Notes: a model not told the origin generated them from the letters alone. A DNA stretch of 64,000 bases from Umezawaea endophytica (GCF_025061645.1 NZ_JANYMP010000014.1:124001-188000), one strand, 5' to 3'; numbered from the stretch's first letter, positions 17,705 to 26,885 are shown. A program made the numbers and translations.

Positions 17705-18859
17705 TCAGCCGAGCCGTTCGACGATCGTCACGTTGGCCTGGCCACCGCCCTCGCACATCGTCTGCAAGCCGAACCGGCCCCCGGTGCGTTCGAGCTCGTG
17801 GACGAGGGTGGCGCACAGCTTCGTGCCGGTCGCGCCGATCGGGTGGCCCAGCGCGATGGCTCCCCCGTTGACGTTGACCCGGTCCAGGTCCGCGCCCGTC
17901 TCCTTGGCCCAGGCGAGCACCACGCTGGCGAACGCCTCGTTCACCTCGAACAGGTCGATGTCGCCGATGCTCATCCCGGCGCGGTCCAGCGCGTGCCTGG
18001 TGGCCCGGATCGGGCCGGTGAGCATGTACACCGGATCGGAGCCGCGGGCCGACAGGTGGTGCACCCGCGCCCGCGGGATCAGGCGGTGCTGCCGGACGGC
18101 GCGCTCCGAGGCGACCAGCACGGCGCTCGCGCCGTCGGAGATCTGGCTGGCCAGCGCGGCGGTGGTCCGACCGCCCTCCCGCAGCGACGGCAGCGTCGCC
18201 ATCTTCTCCACGCTGGTGTCCGTCCGCGGGCACTCGTCGTGCGCGACGCCGTCGACCGGGGCGATCTCGCGGTCGAACCGGCCCTCCTTGATCGCGGTCA
18301 CCGCGCGCAGGTGGCTGGTGTAGGCGAACTCCTCCATCACCTCGCGGGACAGGTCCCAGCGCGTGGCGATCAGGTCGGCCGCGCGGAACTGGGAGATCTC
18401 CTCGTCGCCGTAGCGGTGCTCCCACCCCCGGCAGCCGCTGTACGGGTCGTCGAAGCCGAACTGCGCGCCCACGGTCATCGACGCGCCGATCGGGATCCGG
18501 CTCATGCTCTGCACGCCGCCCGCGACGACGAGGTCCGCGGTGCCGCTCATCACCGCCTGCGCGGCGAAGTGCAGCGCCTGCTGGCTCGCCCCGCACTGCC
18601 GGTCGACGGTCACCCCCGGCACCTGCTCCGGGAACCCGGCGGCCAGCCACGCCGTCCTGGCGATGTCGCCCGCCTGCGGCCCGACGGTGTCCACGCAGCC
18701 GAACACGACGTCGTCCACGTCGATCGGGTCGACGTCCACGCGGTCCAGCAGCGCGGTGATCACGTGAGCGCCCAGGTCCGCCGGGTGCAGGTGGCTCAGC
18801 GCGCCCCCGCGTCGGCCGACCGGGGTGCGCACGGCCTCGATGATGTACGCCTCGGACAC
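17705..18859 (-). CDS. fadA6: FadA6, thiolase of steroid ring C/D degradation
   Basis: A 384-residue degradative thiolase, start GTG 18859 behind GGAGGAG. Catalytic Cys in RQCGASQQ (about residue 89), His in [12 protein letters not shown] and the second Cys in TMCEGGGQ are present. It is the last gene of the minus-strand fadE30-ipdF-kstR2-fadA6 operon (12 bp after kstR2), matching Rv3560c-Rv3556c. FadA6 carries out the terminal thiolysis of the ring C/D breakdown product to give small CoA esters. Confidence 0.9.
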   Translation of the reverse strand: MSEAYIIEAVRTPVGRRGGALSHLHPADLGAHVITALLDRVDVDPIDVDDVVFGCVDTVGPQAGDIARTAWLAAGFPEQVPGVTVDRQCGASQQALHFAAQAVMSGTADLVVAGGVQSMSRIPIGASMTVGAQFGFDDPYSGCRGWEHRYGDEEISQFRAADLIATRWDLSREVMEEFAYTSHLRAVTAIKEGRFDREIAPVDGVAHDECPRTDTSVEKMATLPSLREGGRTTAALASQISDGASAVLVASERAVRQHRLIPRARVHHLSARGSDPVYMLTGPIRATRHALDRAGMSIGDIDLFEVNEAFASVVLAWAKETGADLDRVNVNGGAIALGHPIGATGTKLCATLVHELERTGGRFGLQTMCEGGGQANVTIVERLG

Positions 18860-18871
18860 GCCACTCCTCCT

Positions 18872-19474
18872 CTACCTCTTGGTGTTCCTCCTGCGCCGCG
18901 TCGAGATGCCGTCCAGCAGGATGCCCAGGTACTGCTCGGCGACGGCCCGCGCGGACAGCCCGCCGCCGGGCCGGTACCAGCGCACCGCGACCCACACGGT
19001 GTCCCGGATGAACCTGTACACCAGGTCGACGTCGAGGTCCGAGCGGAAGTCACCCGCTCGGACGCCGTCCTCCAGCAGGACGGTCCACATCTTCCGGAAC
19101 TCCGCCCCGCGGTCGCGCAGGTAGGAGAACCGCTCGAACTGGGCCAGGTGCTTGGACTCGTTCTGGTAGATCGCCACCTCGGCGTGCCGGTGGTCGATGG
19201 CCTCGAACGACGCCACGACGATCGCGTCCAGCGTCGCGCGCGGCCCCAGCTCGGCGTCGACGATCTCCTGGTACCTCGTGAACAGCTCGTCCAGGAACGT
19301 CCGCAGGATCTCGTCGACCATCGACTCCTTGGAGTCGAAGTGGTGGTAGAGGCTGCCGGACAAGATGCCCGCCGCGTCCGCGATGTCCCGCACCGTCGTC
19401 GGCACGAACCCCCGCTCGGCGAACAGGTCCGCCGCCAACGCGAGCAGCTCCGCCCTGCGCACGGATCGACTCAT
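18872..19474 (-). CDS. kstR2: KstR2, TetR-family repressor of the HIP (ring C/D) regulon
   Basis: A 200-residue TetR protein, ATG 19474 preceded by GGAGGT. The HTH is at about residues 25-45 (TTVRDIADAAGILSGSLYHH). The C-terminal ligand domain matches KstR2 in length. KstR2 responds to HIP-CoA, the product of FadD3, and represses the fadD3 and fadE30 operons and the echA20/ipd operon. It lies inside its own regulated operon between ipdF and fadA6, exactly as Rv3557c does, so autoregulation via the 21449 box is expected. Confidence 0.92.
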   Translation of the reverse strand: MSRSVRRAELLALAADLFAERGFVPTTVRDIADAAGILSGSLYHHFDSKESMVDEILRTFLDELFTRYQEIVDAELGPRATLDAIVVASFEAIDHRHAEVAIYQNESKHLAQFERFSYLRDRGAEFRKMWTVLLEDGVRAGDFRSDLDVDLVYRFIRDTVWVAVRWYRPGGGLSARAVAEQYLGILLDGISTRRRRNTKR

Positions 19475-19493
19475 CCCGGTACCTCCACGACTC

Positions 19494-20267
19494 TCACGGG
19501 TGCTGGCTGCTCACCGACACGACCTCGCCCGTGAGGTACGAGGAGTAGTCGCTGGCGAGGAACACGATCACATTCGCCACCTCCCACGGTTCGGCGGCCC
19601 TCCCGAAGGCCTCGCGGCCGGTCAGCTCGGTCAGCAGCTCCTCGCTGGTCACCTTGCTCAGGAACGGGTGCATGGCCAGGCTCGGCGCGACCGCGTTCAC
19701 CCTGATCCCGTGCGCCGCGACGTCGACCGCCGCGCACCGGGTGAACGCCATGACGCCCGCTTTCGCGGCGGCGTAGTGCGCCTGACCGGCCTGCGCCCGC
19801 CACCCGATCACCGACGCGTTGTTGACCACGACCCCGCCGCCCTGGGCGACCATCTGCTTCAGCACCGCCCTGGTGCAGCGGAACGTGCCGCTCAGCGTCA
19901 CGTCCAGGACCCGCGACCACTCGTCGTCGGTCATGTCCAGCACGGACTTCTCGCCGCCGAGCCCGGCGTTGTTGACCATCACGTCGAGCCTGCCGTACCG
20001 CTCCACCGCGCCGGAGACCAGCGCTTGGACCTGGTCCTCGTCGGTGACGTCGCAGACCGCCGACCACACCCGGTCGCCGTGCAGCGCCGCCAGCCGGTCG
20101 CGGGTCTCCCCGAGGCGCCGCTCGTGCCAGTCGCTGACGACCACGCTCGCGCCCTCGTCCAGGCAGCGCTCGGCGGTGGCCGAGCCGATTCCCGTGCCCG
20201 CCGCGGCGGTGACGACGACGACCTTGCCCGCGAGCAGGTCGTGGCCGGGCGGGCAGACGGGCGTCAC
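19494..20267 (-). CDS. ipdF: IpdF, SDR-family dehydrogenase of HIP-CoA degradation
   Basis: A 257-residue classical SDR, start GTG 20267 overlapping the fadE30 stop by 4 nt. Motifs: TAAAGTGIG (nucleotide binding, one residue longer than the usual loop), NNAG (about 106), NASVIG, YAAAK, and NAVAPSLAMHPFL. The order fadE30-ipdF-kstR2-fadA6 equals Rv3560c-Rv3559c-Rv3557c-Rv3556c. IpdF is reported as a 5-hydroxy dehydrogenase of the methylhexahydroindanone propionate CoA intermediate. Length fits the Mtb protein (262). Confidence 0.88.
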   Translation of the reverse strand: MTPVCPPGHDLLAGKVVVVTAAAGTGIGSATAERCLDEGASVVVSDWHERRLGETRDRLAALHGDRVWSAVCDVTDEDQVQALVSGAVERYGRLDVMVNNAGLGGEKSVLDMTDDEWSRVLDVTLSGTFRCTRAVLKQMVAQGGGVVVNNASVIGWRAQAGQAHYAAAKAGVMAFTRCAAVDVAAHGIRVNAVAPSLAMHPFLSKVTSEELLTELTGREAFGRAAEPWEVANVIVFLASDYSSYLTGEVVSVSSQHP

Positions 20268-21397
20268 GGGCGGGTCTCCTTCGGCAGGCCGAGGATCCGC
20301 TCGGCGATGACGTTGCGCTGGACCTCGTCGGACCCGCCGTAGATCGTGTCCGCCCGGCTGAACAGGAACAGCCGCTGCCACTCGTCCAGGCCGTCGGGGG
20401 CGACCATCGACCGGGCGCCGAGCACGTCCACCGCCAGCTCCCCGAGCGAGCGGTGCCACCCGGCCCAGAACAGCTTGGTCACCGACGCCTCCGGCCCCGG
20501 CGGCCCTCCCAGCGTGCGCAGGGCGTGCGAGCGCATGACGTGCAGCCCGATCCACGCCCTGGTGAGCCTGTCGCGCAGCACCGGGTCGCAGTCGGGCCCG
20601 GCCAGCGCGGCGATGCCGTCCCACTGGCGGCGGAACCCGACCTGCTGGCCGAGCGTCGCCACGCCCCGCTCGAAACCCAGGGTGGCCATGGCGATCCGCC
20701 ACCCGTCGCCGACCTCGCCGATCACGTTCCCGCGCGCCGTGCGGGCGCCGTCGAAGAACACCTCGTTGAACTCGGACGTGCCGGTGAGCTGCTGGATCGG
20801 CCGCACCTCCACCCCCGCCTGGCGCATGGGCACCAGCAGGTACGACAGGCCGCGGTGGCGCTTCGACCCCGGTTCCGTGCGCACCAGCGCGAAGCACCAG
20901 TCGGCCACGTGCGCCAGCGACGTCCACACCTTCTGGCCGGTGATCACCCACTCGTCGCCGTCGAGCACCGCGCTCGTGCCGACGGAGGCCAGGTCCGAGC
21001 CCGCTCCCGGTTCGGAGTAGCCCTGGCACCACAGCTCCTCGACCCGCGCGATCGGCGGCAGGAACCGCCGCCGCTGCTCGGGCGTGCCGAAGGCGATCAC
21101 CGTCGGACCGAGCAGCTCCTCGCCGAGGTGGCTCACCCGAGCGGGCGCGCCCGACCGGGCGTACTCCTCGTGGAACACCACCTGCTGGTCCAGGGGAAGG
21201 GCCTTGCCGCCGTGCTCGACCGGCCAGCCGAGACACGTCCACCCGGCGGCGGCCAGGTGCCTGTCCCACGCGACGCGCCGGTCGAACTCCTCGTGCTCGC
21301 GCCCCGGTCCGCCGAGGCCGCGCAGCCCTTCGAACTCGCCGGAGAGCGCGGTGGACAGCCAGTCCCGCACCTCGCGGCGGAAGCTCTCCTCGCGCAC
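20264..21397 (-). CDS. fadE30: FadE30, acyl-CoA dehydrogenase acting on HIP-CoA-derived propionate side chain
   Basis: A 377-residue acyl-CoA dehydrogenase. GTG 21397 is preferred over GTG 21403 because GGAGG lies 5 nt upstream of it; an intact frame further 5' has no fitting ribosome-binding site and would cross the KstR2 box. ACAD signatures: CQGYSEPGAGSDLASV (about 122-137), WVITGQKVWTSLAH, and the C-terminal GGSDEVQRNVIAERILGLP. FadE30 introduces the first double bond in the propionyl side chain of 5-OH-HIP-CoA. It heads the kstR2 operon, divergent from fadD3. Confidence 0.88.
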   Translation of the reverse strand: MREESFRREVRDWLSTALSGEFEGLRGLGGPGREHEEFDRRVAWDRHLAAAGWTCLGWPVEHGGKALPLDQQVVFHEEYARSGAPARVSHLGEELLGPTVIAFGTPEQRRRFLPPIARVEELWCQGYSEPGAGSDLASVGTSAVLDGDEWVITGQKVWTSLAHVADWCFALVRTEPGSKRHRGLSYLLVPMRQAGVEVRPIQQLTGTSEFNEVFFDGARTARGNVIGEVGDGWRIAMATLGFERGVATLGQQVGFRRQWDGIAALAGPDCDPVLRDRLTRAWIGLHVMRSHALRTLGGPPGPEASVTKLFWAGWHRSLGELAVDVLGARSMVAPDGLDEWQRLFLFSRADTIYGGSDEVQRNVIAERILGLPKETRP

Positions 21398-21448
21398 GAG
21401 CACCTCCGGCGTCTGGCCAAGTGGTCGGCTTCCTGCGTAGGCTACCCT

Positions 21449-21462
21449 ACCAAGCACTTGCT
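21449..21462. promoter_or_regulatory. KstR2 operator in the fadE30/fadD3 divergent promoter
   Basis: The sequence ACCAAGCACTTGCT fits the published KstR2 motif AnCAAGnnCTTGnT at all fixed positions. It lies 12 bp upstream of the fadD3 start and 52 bp from the fadE30 start in a 76-bp intergenic region, so one box probably serves both operons. Confidence 0.85.
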
Positions 21463-21473
21463 TTGGAGTCGTG

Positions 21474-23021
21474 ATGGACCTCGAACTCGGCAAGCACACC
21501 ATCCCCGCCGCGCTGGACGCGGCCGCGGCGCGCTTCGGCGACGCGGAAGCGTTGGTGGACGGGGACATCCGGCTCTCGTGGACCGAGCTGCGCGAGCGCG
21601 TCCGCACGGTCGCGCGGGCGTTCACCGCGCTGGGCGTCGGTGCGGGAGACCGGGTCGCGCTCTGCTCCCCCAACACCCACCACTGGGTCGTCGCCGCGCT
21701 CGGGGCGCTGCACGCGGGCGCGGTGCTGGTGCCGGTCAACACCCGGTTCACCGCGGCGGAGACGCTCGACGTCCTGCACCGCAGCCAAGCCCGCGCGCTC
21801 GTGGTCGTGGGGCTGTTCCTGGACGCCGACCGGCTCGCCCGGCTCCGCGCCACCGGCCGGGAACTGCCCGAGGTGCTCGTGCGGATCCCGACCGTCGACG
21901 AGCCCCGCGCGGACGGCGTGGTCGAGTGGGCCGACCTCGACCGGATCGCCGAGGACGTCCCGCTGGAGGTGGTCCTGGGGCGCGCGAACGCGGTCACCCC
22001 GGACCAGGTCGCCGACGTCCTGTTCACCTCTGGCACGACCGGGCGCAGCAAGGGGGCGATGAGCGCCCACCGGCAGTCGATCGGCGTCGCCGAGGCGTGG
22101 GCCGAGCGCGGCGACCTCACCCGGTCGGACCGCTACCTCGTCGTGAACCCGTTCTTCAACAGCTTCGGCTACAAGGCGGGGATCCTGGCGTGCCTGCTGC
22201 GCGGCGCGACAATCGTGCCGCAGCGGGTGTTCGACGTCGACGAGTCCATGCGACTGGTCGAGCTGGAGCGCGTCACCGTGCTGCCCGGACCGCCGACGAT
22301 CTACCAGACGATGCTCGACCACCCCGGCCGTGCCGAGCGCGACCTGTCCAGCCTGCGCCTGGCGGTGACGGGGGCGGCGGTCGTGCCCGTCGCGCTGGTC
22401 GAGCGGATGCAGCGGGAGCTCAGCTTCTCGTCGGTGCTCACGGCCTACGGCCTGACCGAGGCCGTCGTGGCGACGATGTGCCGGGCGAGCGACGACGCCG
22501 AGACCGTCGCCCGGACCTGCGGGACAACCGCGGCGGGCTTCGAACTCCGCTTGGGGGGCAAGGACGAGGTGCTGCTCCGCGGGCCGAACGTCATGCTCGG
22601 GTACTTCGACGACCCGGAGGCCACCGCGGCGGCCGTGGACGCCGACGGGTGGCTGCACACCGGGGACGTGGGCCGGGTCGACGAGCGCGGGTACCTCGCC
22701 ATCACCGACCGGCTCAAGGACATGTACATCTGCGGCGGGTTCAACGTCTACCCGGCCGAGGTGGAGCAGGTGCTGGCCCGGCTGCCCGGCGTGGCGGAGG
22801 CGGCCGTGGTCGGCGTGCCCGACGCCCGGCTCGGCGAGGTCGGCGTGGCGCACGTCGTGACGGCGCCCGGCCACGCCCTGTCGGCCGGGGACGTGATCGG
22901 GTTCTGCCGCGAGCGGCTGGCGAACTACAAGGTCCCCCGGCTCGTCAAGTTCCCGCCGAGCCTGCCCCGCAACGCCGGGGGCAAGGTCGTCAAGCACCTG
23001 CTGCGCAAGGAGGACACGTGA
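21474..23021 (+). CDS. fadD3: FadD3, HIP-CoA synthetase
   Basis: A 515-residue AMP-forming acyl-CoA ligase. ATG 21474 is preferred over the adjacent GTG 21471 because GGAG lies 5 nt upstream. The P-loop signature LFTSGTTGRSKGAM is at about residues 182-195, YGLTEA near 325, and the hinge DRLKDMYICGGFNVYP near 415-430. FadD3 adds CoA to 3aalpha-H-4alpha(3'-propanoate)-7abeta-methylhexahydro-1,5-indanedione, starting ring C/D catabolism and producing the KstR2 inducer. It is the first gene of fadD3-echA-fadE31-fadE32-fadE33, with 4-nt overlap to the next gene. Confidence 0.92.
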   Translation: MDLELGKHTIPAALDAAAARFGDAEALVDGDIRLSWTELRERVRTVARAFTALGVGAGDRVALCSPNTHHWVVAALGALHAGAVLVPVNTRFTAAETLDVLHRSQARALVVVGLFLDADRLARLRATGRELPEVLVRIPTVDEPRADGVVEWADLDRIAEDVPLEVVLGRANAVTPDQVADVLFTSGTTGRSKGAMSAHRQSIGVAEAWAERGDLTRSDRYLVVNPFFNSFGYKAGILACLLRGATIVPQRVFDVDESMRLVELERVTVLPGPPTIYQTMLDHPGRAERDLSSLRLAVTGAAVVPVALVERMQRELSFSSVLTAYGLTEAVVATMCRASDDAETVARTCGTTAAGFELRLGGKDEVLLRGPNVMLGYFDDPEATAAAVDADGWLHTGDVGRVDERGYLAITDRLKDMYICGGFNVYPAEVEQVLARLPGVAEAAVVGVPDARLGEVGVAHVVTAPGHALSAGDVIGFCRERLANYKVPRLVKFPPSLPRNAGGKVVKHLLRKEDT

Positions 23022-23851
23022 CCGTCGTCCAGTACGAGCGGCGCGGCGCCGTCGCCGTCGTGACCATGAACCGGCCCGAGTACCGCAACGCGCAGAACTC
23101 GGCGATGACCTACGCGCTCGACGCCGCGTTCACCCGTGCCGTCGACGACGACGAGGTGTCGGTGATCGTGCTGGCGGGAGCGGGCGAGCACTTCTCGGCG
23201 GGGCACGACATCGGGTCGCCCGGCCGGGACGTGGACACCTCGTTCGAGCGGAAGTCCGTGCTGTGGTGGGACCACGTGGGCAAGGAGGGCGGGGACCTGC
23301 GGTACGCCAGGGAGATGGAGGTGTACCTCGGGATGTGCCGCCGCTGGCGGGAGATCCCCAAGCCCACCATCGCGATGGTCCAGGGCGCGTGCGTCGCGGG
23401 CGGGCTCATGCTGGCCTGGGTGTGCGACCTGATCATCGCCGCGGAGGACGCGTTCTTCGCCGATCCCGTGGTGCGGATGGGGATTCCGGGCGTCGAGTAC
23501 TTCGCGCACCCGTGGGTGCTCGGGCCGCGCGCGGCCAAGGAGGTGCTGTTCACCGGCGACCGGTTCGACGCCCACCGCGCGCGGGAGTGGGGCATGGTCA
23601 GCCGGGTGGTGCCGCGCGTCGACCTGGAAGCCGAGGCGCACCGGCTGGCCGAGCGGATCGCCACGATGCCGCGGTTCGGCCTGGCGCTGGCCAAGCGCGC
23701 GGTCAACCAGTCCGAGGACCTGATGGGGATGCGGGCGGGCATGGACTCGGTGTTCGGGCTGCACCACTTCGCGCACGCGCACAACGCCGAGGTCGGCAAG
23801 GACTCGTTGGCGGGCATGGACGCGCGCGCCATGAAGAAGGCCGGGAGCTGA
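23018..23851 (+). CDS. Enoyl-CoA hydratase/isomerase family protein in the HIP operon
   Basis: A 277-residue crotonase-fold protein, GTG 23018 with AAGGAGG upstream, overlapping fadD3 by 4 nt. Oxyanion-hole motifs EHFSAGHDIGS (about 57-67) and QGACVAGGLMLAWVCD are visible; the acidic residue usual in the second motif of true hydratases is not obvious because the segment around PVVRMGIPGVEYF differs. In M. tuberculosis fadD3 is followed directly by fadE31, with no hydratase in this operon. Its position, just before the three ACAD genes and downstream of the ligase, makes it a candidate for hydrating the unsaturated propionyl side chain produced by FadE30. Substrate is inferred only. Confidence 0.75.
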   Translation: MTVVQYERRGAVAVVTMNRPEYRNAQNSAMTYALDAAFTRAVDDDEVSVIVLAGAGEHFSAGHDIGSPGRDVDTSFERKSVLWWDHVGKEGGDLRYAREMEVYLGMCRRWREIPKPTIAMVQGACVAGGLMLAWVCDLIIAAEDAFFADPVVRMGIPGVEYFAHPWVLGPRAAKEVLFTGDRFDAHRAREWGMVSRVVPRVDLEAEAHRLAERIATMPRFGLALAKRAVNQSEDLMGMRAGMDSVFGLHHFAHAHNAEVGKDSLAGMDARAMKKAGS

Positions 23852-23854
23852 GCG

Positions 23855-24979
23855 GTGGACCTCGACCTGGACGACGCGACGCTGGAGTTCCGCGACGAGG
23901 TGCGCGCGTGGCTGGCCGAGCACGTGCGGCGACTGTCCTCGATGGACACCGAGGCCGGGTTCGCGGCGCACCGCGAGTGGGAGCGCGAGCTGGCCGACGC
24001 GCGGCTGTCGGTCGTGTCGTGGCCGGAGGAGTTCGGCGGCCGGGGCGCGTCGCTGCTGCGGTGGGTGGTCTTCGAGGAGGAGTACCACGCGGCGGGCGCG
24101 CCCGGTCGGGTCAGCCAGAACGGGATCTTCCTGCTCGCGCCGACGCTGTTCGCGCACGGGACCCCCGAGCAGCGCGCCCGGCTGCTGCCCGCGATGGCGC
24201 GGGCCGACGAGGTGTGGGCGCAGGCGTGGTCGGAGCCGGAGGCGGGCAGCGACCTCGCCGCGATCCGCAGCCACGCCGTGCGCACCGACGGCGGCTGGCT
24301 GCTGCGCGGGCAGAAGACGTGGAGTTCACGGGCGGCGTTCGCGGACAAGGGGTTCGGGCTGTTCCGCACGGACCGGGACGCGCCGCGCCACCGCGGGCTG
24401 ACCTACCTGCTCTTCGACCTGCGGGCGGACGGCGTGACGGTACGGCCGATCGCGCAGCTCGACGGCGAGCCCGGTTTCGCGGAGATCTTCCTGGACGACG
24501 TGTTCGTGCCCGACGCCGACGTGCTCGGCGAGGTCGGCGACGGCTGGCGGGTGGCCATGAGCACCGCGAGCAGCGAGCGCGGCCTGTCGCTGCGCAGCCC
24601 CGGCCGGTTCACGGCCGCCGCGGGCAGGCTCGTCGACCTGTGGCGGACCTCGCCGGACCGGGCGCTGCGGGACCGGGTGGTCGACGCCTGGATCGGCGCG
24701 CAGGCCTACCGGCTGCACACGTTCGGCACGGTCACCAGGCTGGCGGAGGGCGGCGCGCTCGGCCCGGAGTCCAGCGTCACCAAGGTGTTCTGGTCGGAGC
24801 TGGACGTGGCGCTGCACGAGACCGCGCTCGACCTGCTCGGCCCTCGGGGCGAGCTGGAGGGCGAGTGGCTGGACGGCTACCTGTTCTCGCTGGCGGGCCC
24901 GATCTACGCCGGGACCAACGAGATCCAGCGCGACGTGATCGCGGAACGGCTGCTCGGGCTGCCGAGGGGAGACCGATGA
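23855..24979 (+). CDS. fadE31: FadE31-like acyl-CoA dehydrogenase
   Basis: A 374-residue ACAD (Mtb FadE31 is 377). Start GTG 23855, 3 bp after the hydratase stop. Signatures: AQAWSEPEAGSDLAAI (about 123-138), WLLRGQKTWSSRA, and the C-terminal GTNEIQRDVIAERLLGLPRG. It overlaps fadE32 by 4 nt. FadE31-FadE32 and FadE33 act as heteromeric ACADs in late ring C/D degradation; pairing of a full-length subunit with shorter partners is the usual alpha2beta2 arrangement in steroid ACADs. Confidence 0.85.
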   Translation: MDLDLDDATLEFRDEVRAWLAEHVRRLSSMDTEAGFAAHREWERELADARLSVVSWPEEFGGRGASLLRWVVFEEEYHAAGAPGRVSQNGIFLLAPTLFAHGTPEQRARLLPAMARADEVWAQAWSEPEAGSDLAAIRSHAVRTDGGWLLRGQKTWSSRAAFADKGFGLFRTDRDAPRHRGLTYLLFDLRADGVTVRPIAQLDGEPGFAEIFLDDVFVPDADVLGEVGDGWRVAMSTASSERGLSLRSPGRFTAAAGRLVDLWRTSPDRALRDRVVDAWIGAQAYRLHTFGTVTRLAEGGALGPESSVTKVFWSELDVALHETALDLLGPRGELEGEWLDGYLFSLAGPIYAGTNEIQRDVIAERLLGLPRGDR

Positions 24980-25854
24980 GGTTCGCGCTGTCCGCCGAGC
25001 AGGTCCAGTTCGGGGCCGCCCTGCACGACTTCCTGGCCGCGGGCAGGCTTGACCTGGCCGAGATCGGGGTCACGGCGCTGGCCGTGCCGGAGCGGTTCGG
25101 CGGGCTGGCCGCCGATCCGGTCGACCTCGTGGTCGCGTTCGAGGAACTCGGCCACCACGCCGTGGCGGGCCCGCTGGTGGAGTCGGTCGTGGTGGTGCCG
25201 ACGCTGCTGGCCGACGTCGGCGGCGACCGCTGGCTGCCCGACCTGGCGACCGGCAAGACCACCGCGTCGGTCGTGTTCCCGCCGCACGTGCCGTACGCGC
25301 ACGAGGCCGAGCTGTACTTCCTGCTCGACGGCGAGACGCTGCGGACGGCCGACCCGGTCAAGGAACTGGCCTCCGTCGACCTGGAGCGGCGGCTGGTCGA
25401 GGTCGTCGGCGGCACCGCGCTCGGCACGACCACGCGGGCGGGCCGGGCGTTCGACCTCGGTGTCCTCGCCTGCGCCGCGCAGCTCCTCGGGCTCGGCAGG
25501 GCGATGCTGGAGATGACCACCGCGCACGCCCGCCACCGCACCCAGTTCGGCAGGCCGATCGGGGGCTTCCAGGCGGTCAAGCACCAGCTCGCGGACGTGC
25601 TGATCGGTCTGGAACTGGCCAGGCCGCTGGTGCACGGCGCCGCGGTCACCCTCACCTCCCTGGACGTCTCGGCGGCCAAGGTCGCCGCGGGTGACGCCGC
25701 CTACCGCGCCGCGCGCACGGCGCTCCAGGTGCACGGCGCTATCGGCTACACCGCGGAGCACGACCTGGCGCGGTGGCTGACGAAGACACGCGCGCTGGTC
25801 GGCGCCTGGGGCGGGCCGTCGACACACCGGGACCGCGTCCTGGAGGCGTTGTGA
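24976..25854 (+). CDS. fadE32: FadE32-like acyl-CoA dehydrogenase subunit
   Basis: A 292-residue ACAD-fold protein from ATG 24976. It is shorter than a normal ACAD (Mtb FadE32 is 322). The N-terminal helical domain is reduced, but the C-terminal domain (THARHRTQFGRPIGGFQAVKHQLAD, about 185-210, and LQVHGAIGYTAEHDL) is typical. The missing N-terminal elements suggest it works only as the partner of FadE31 or FadE33. It overlaps both neighbours by 4 nt, supporting fixed stoichiometry. Confidence 0.82.
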   Translation: MRFALSAEQVQFGAALHDFLAAGRLDLAEIGVTALAVPERFGGLAADPVDLVVAFEELGHHAVAGPLVESVVVVPTLLADVGGDRWLPDLATGKTTASVVFPPHVPYAHEAELYFLLDGETLRTADPVKELASVDLERRLVEVVGGTALGTTTRAGRAFDLGVLACAAQLLGLGRAMLEMTTAHARHRTQFGRPIGGFQAVKHQLADVLIGLELARPLVHGAAVTLTSLDVSAAKVAAGDAAYRAARTALQVHGAIGYTAEHDLARWLTKTRALVGAWGGPSTHRDRVLEAL

Positions 25855-26885
25855 CCACCGAGCGCCTCGCGCTGCGCGACTCCGTGCGGGCCCTGCTGGC
25901 CAAGCACTCCGACGTCCGCGCCGCGATGGTGTCGCCGGGCGGCTACGACACCGACCTGTGGGCCCGGCTCTGCGGGGACATCGGCGTGGCCGGGCTCGCC
26001 ATCCCCGAGGTCTACGGCGGGCTCGGCGCAGGGCTGGCGGAAGCGCACGTCGTGCTGGAGGAACTGGGACGCACGCTCACCCCCGCGCCCCTGCTCGGCT
26101 CAGCCGTCGTGGCCGCCCAGGCGCTGCTCGCCACCGGTGACGAGCGGGCGTGCCACCGGTGGCTGCCGGGGATCGCCGACGGCACCACGATCGCCGCGCT
26201 CGCCTGGGCCGGCGCCGACGGCCGGTGGGACCCCGACGACGTCGCCGTGACGGCGTCGGACACGCTCGACGGCACGGCGCACTACGTGCTCGACGGCGAC
26301 CTGGCGGACGTGCTGCTGGTGGCGGCTCGGGCTTTCGACGGGACCACCCTGTGGGAGGTCGACCCGGCGCAGGACGGGGTGGCGCGCGAGCACGTGCCGA
26401 CGATGGACCCGACCCGCCGCCTGGCCACCGTCACGCTGACCGGCGCGGTCGGCCGCCGCCTCGGCCCGGCGGCGCTGCCGCACGTCCGCGACGTCGCCTG
26501 CGCCGCGCTGAGCGCGGAACAGGTCGGCACCGCGGCGCGCTGCCTGGAGCTGACGGTCGAGCACACCAGCACCCGAGTCCAGTTCGGCAGACCCATCGGC
26601 ACCTTCCAGGCCCTCAAGCACCGGATGGCCGACCTGCACGTCCTCGTCGAGACCGCCCGATCGGCGTCGGGAGCCGCCGACGACCCGGTGTCCACGGCGG
26701 TCGCCAAGGTCCACTGCTCGGAGGCGCTGTGCCGGGTGGCGGCCGAGATGGTCCAGTTGCACGGCGGCATCGCCATCACCTGGGAACACGACGCGCACCT
26801 GTACTTCAAACGCGCCCACGGCAGCGCCCTGCTGTTCGGCGGCCCGGCCGAGCACGTCCGGCGGCTGGCGGGTCAGGTGTTCTGA
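25851..26885 (+). CDS. fadE33: FadE33-like acyl-CoA dehydrogenase subunit
   Basis: A 344-residue ACAD from GTG 25851, overlapping the fadE32 stop by 4 nt. It has GLAIPEVYGGLGAG, the FAD-region segment EHTSTRVQFGRPIGTFQALKHRMAD (about 240-265) and QLHGGIAITWEHDAHLY. Middle-domain spacing is irregular compared with canonical ACADs, as in other beta-type subunits. It is the last gene of the KstR2-controlled plus-strand operon and ends 34 bp from the convergent HD gene, with no clear terminator between them. Confidence 0.82.
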   Translation: MTTERLALRDSVRALLAKHSDVRAAMVSPGGYDTDLWARLCGDIGVAGLAIPEVYGGLGAGLAEAHVVLEELGRTLTPAPLLGSAVVAAQALLATGDERACHRWLPGIADGTTIAALAWAGADGRWDPDDVAVTASDTLDGTAHYVLDGDLADVLLVAARAFDGTTLWEVDPAQDGVAREHVPTMDPTRRLATVTLTGAVGRRLGPAALPHVRDVACAALSAEQVGTAARCLELTVEHTSTRVQFGRPIGTFQALKHRMADLHVLVETARSASGAADDPVSTAVAKVHCSEALCRVAAEMVQLHGGIAITWEHDAHLYFKRAHGSALLFGGPAEHVRRLAGQVF

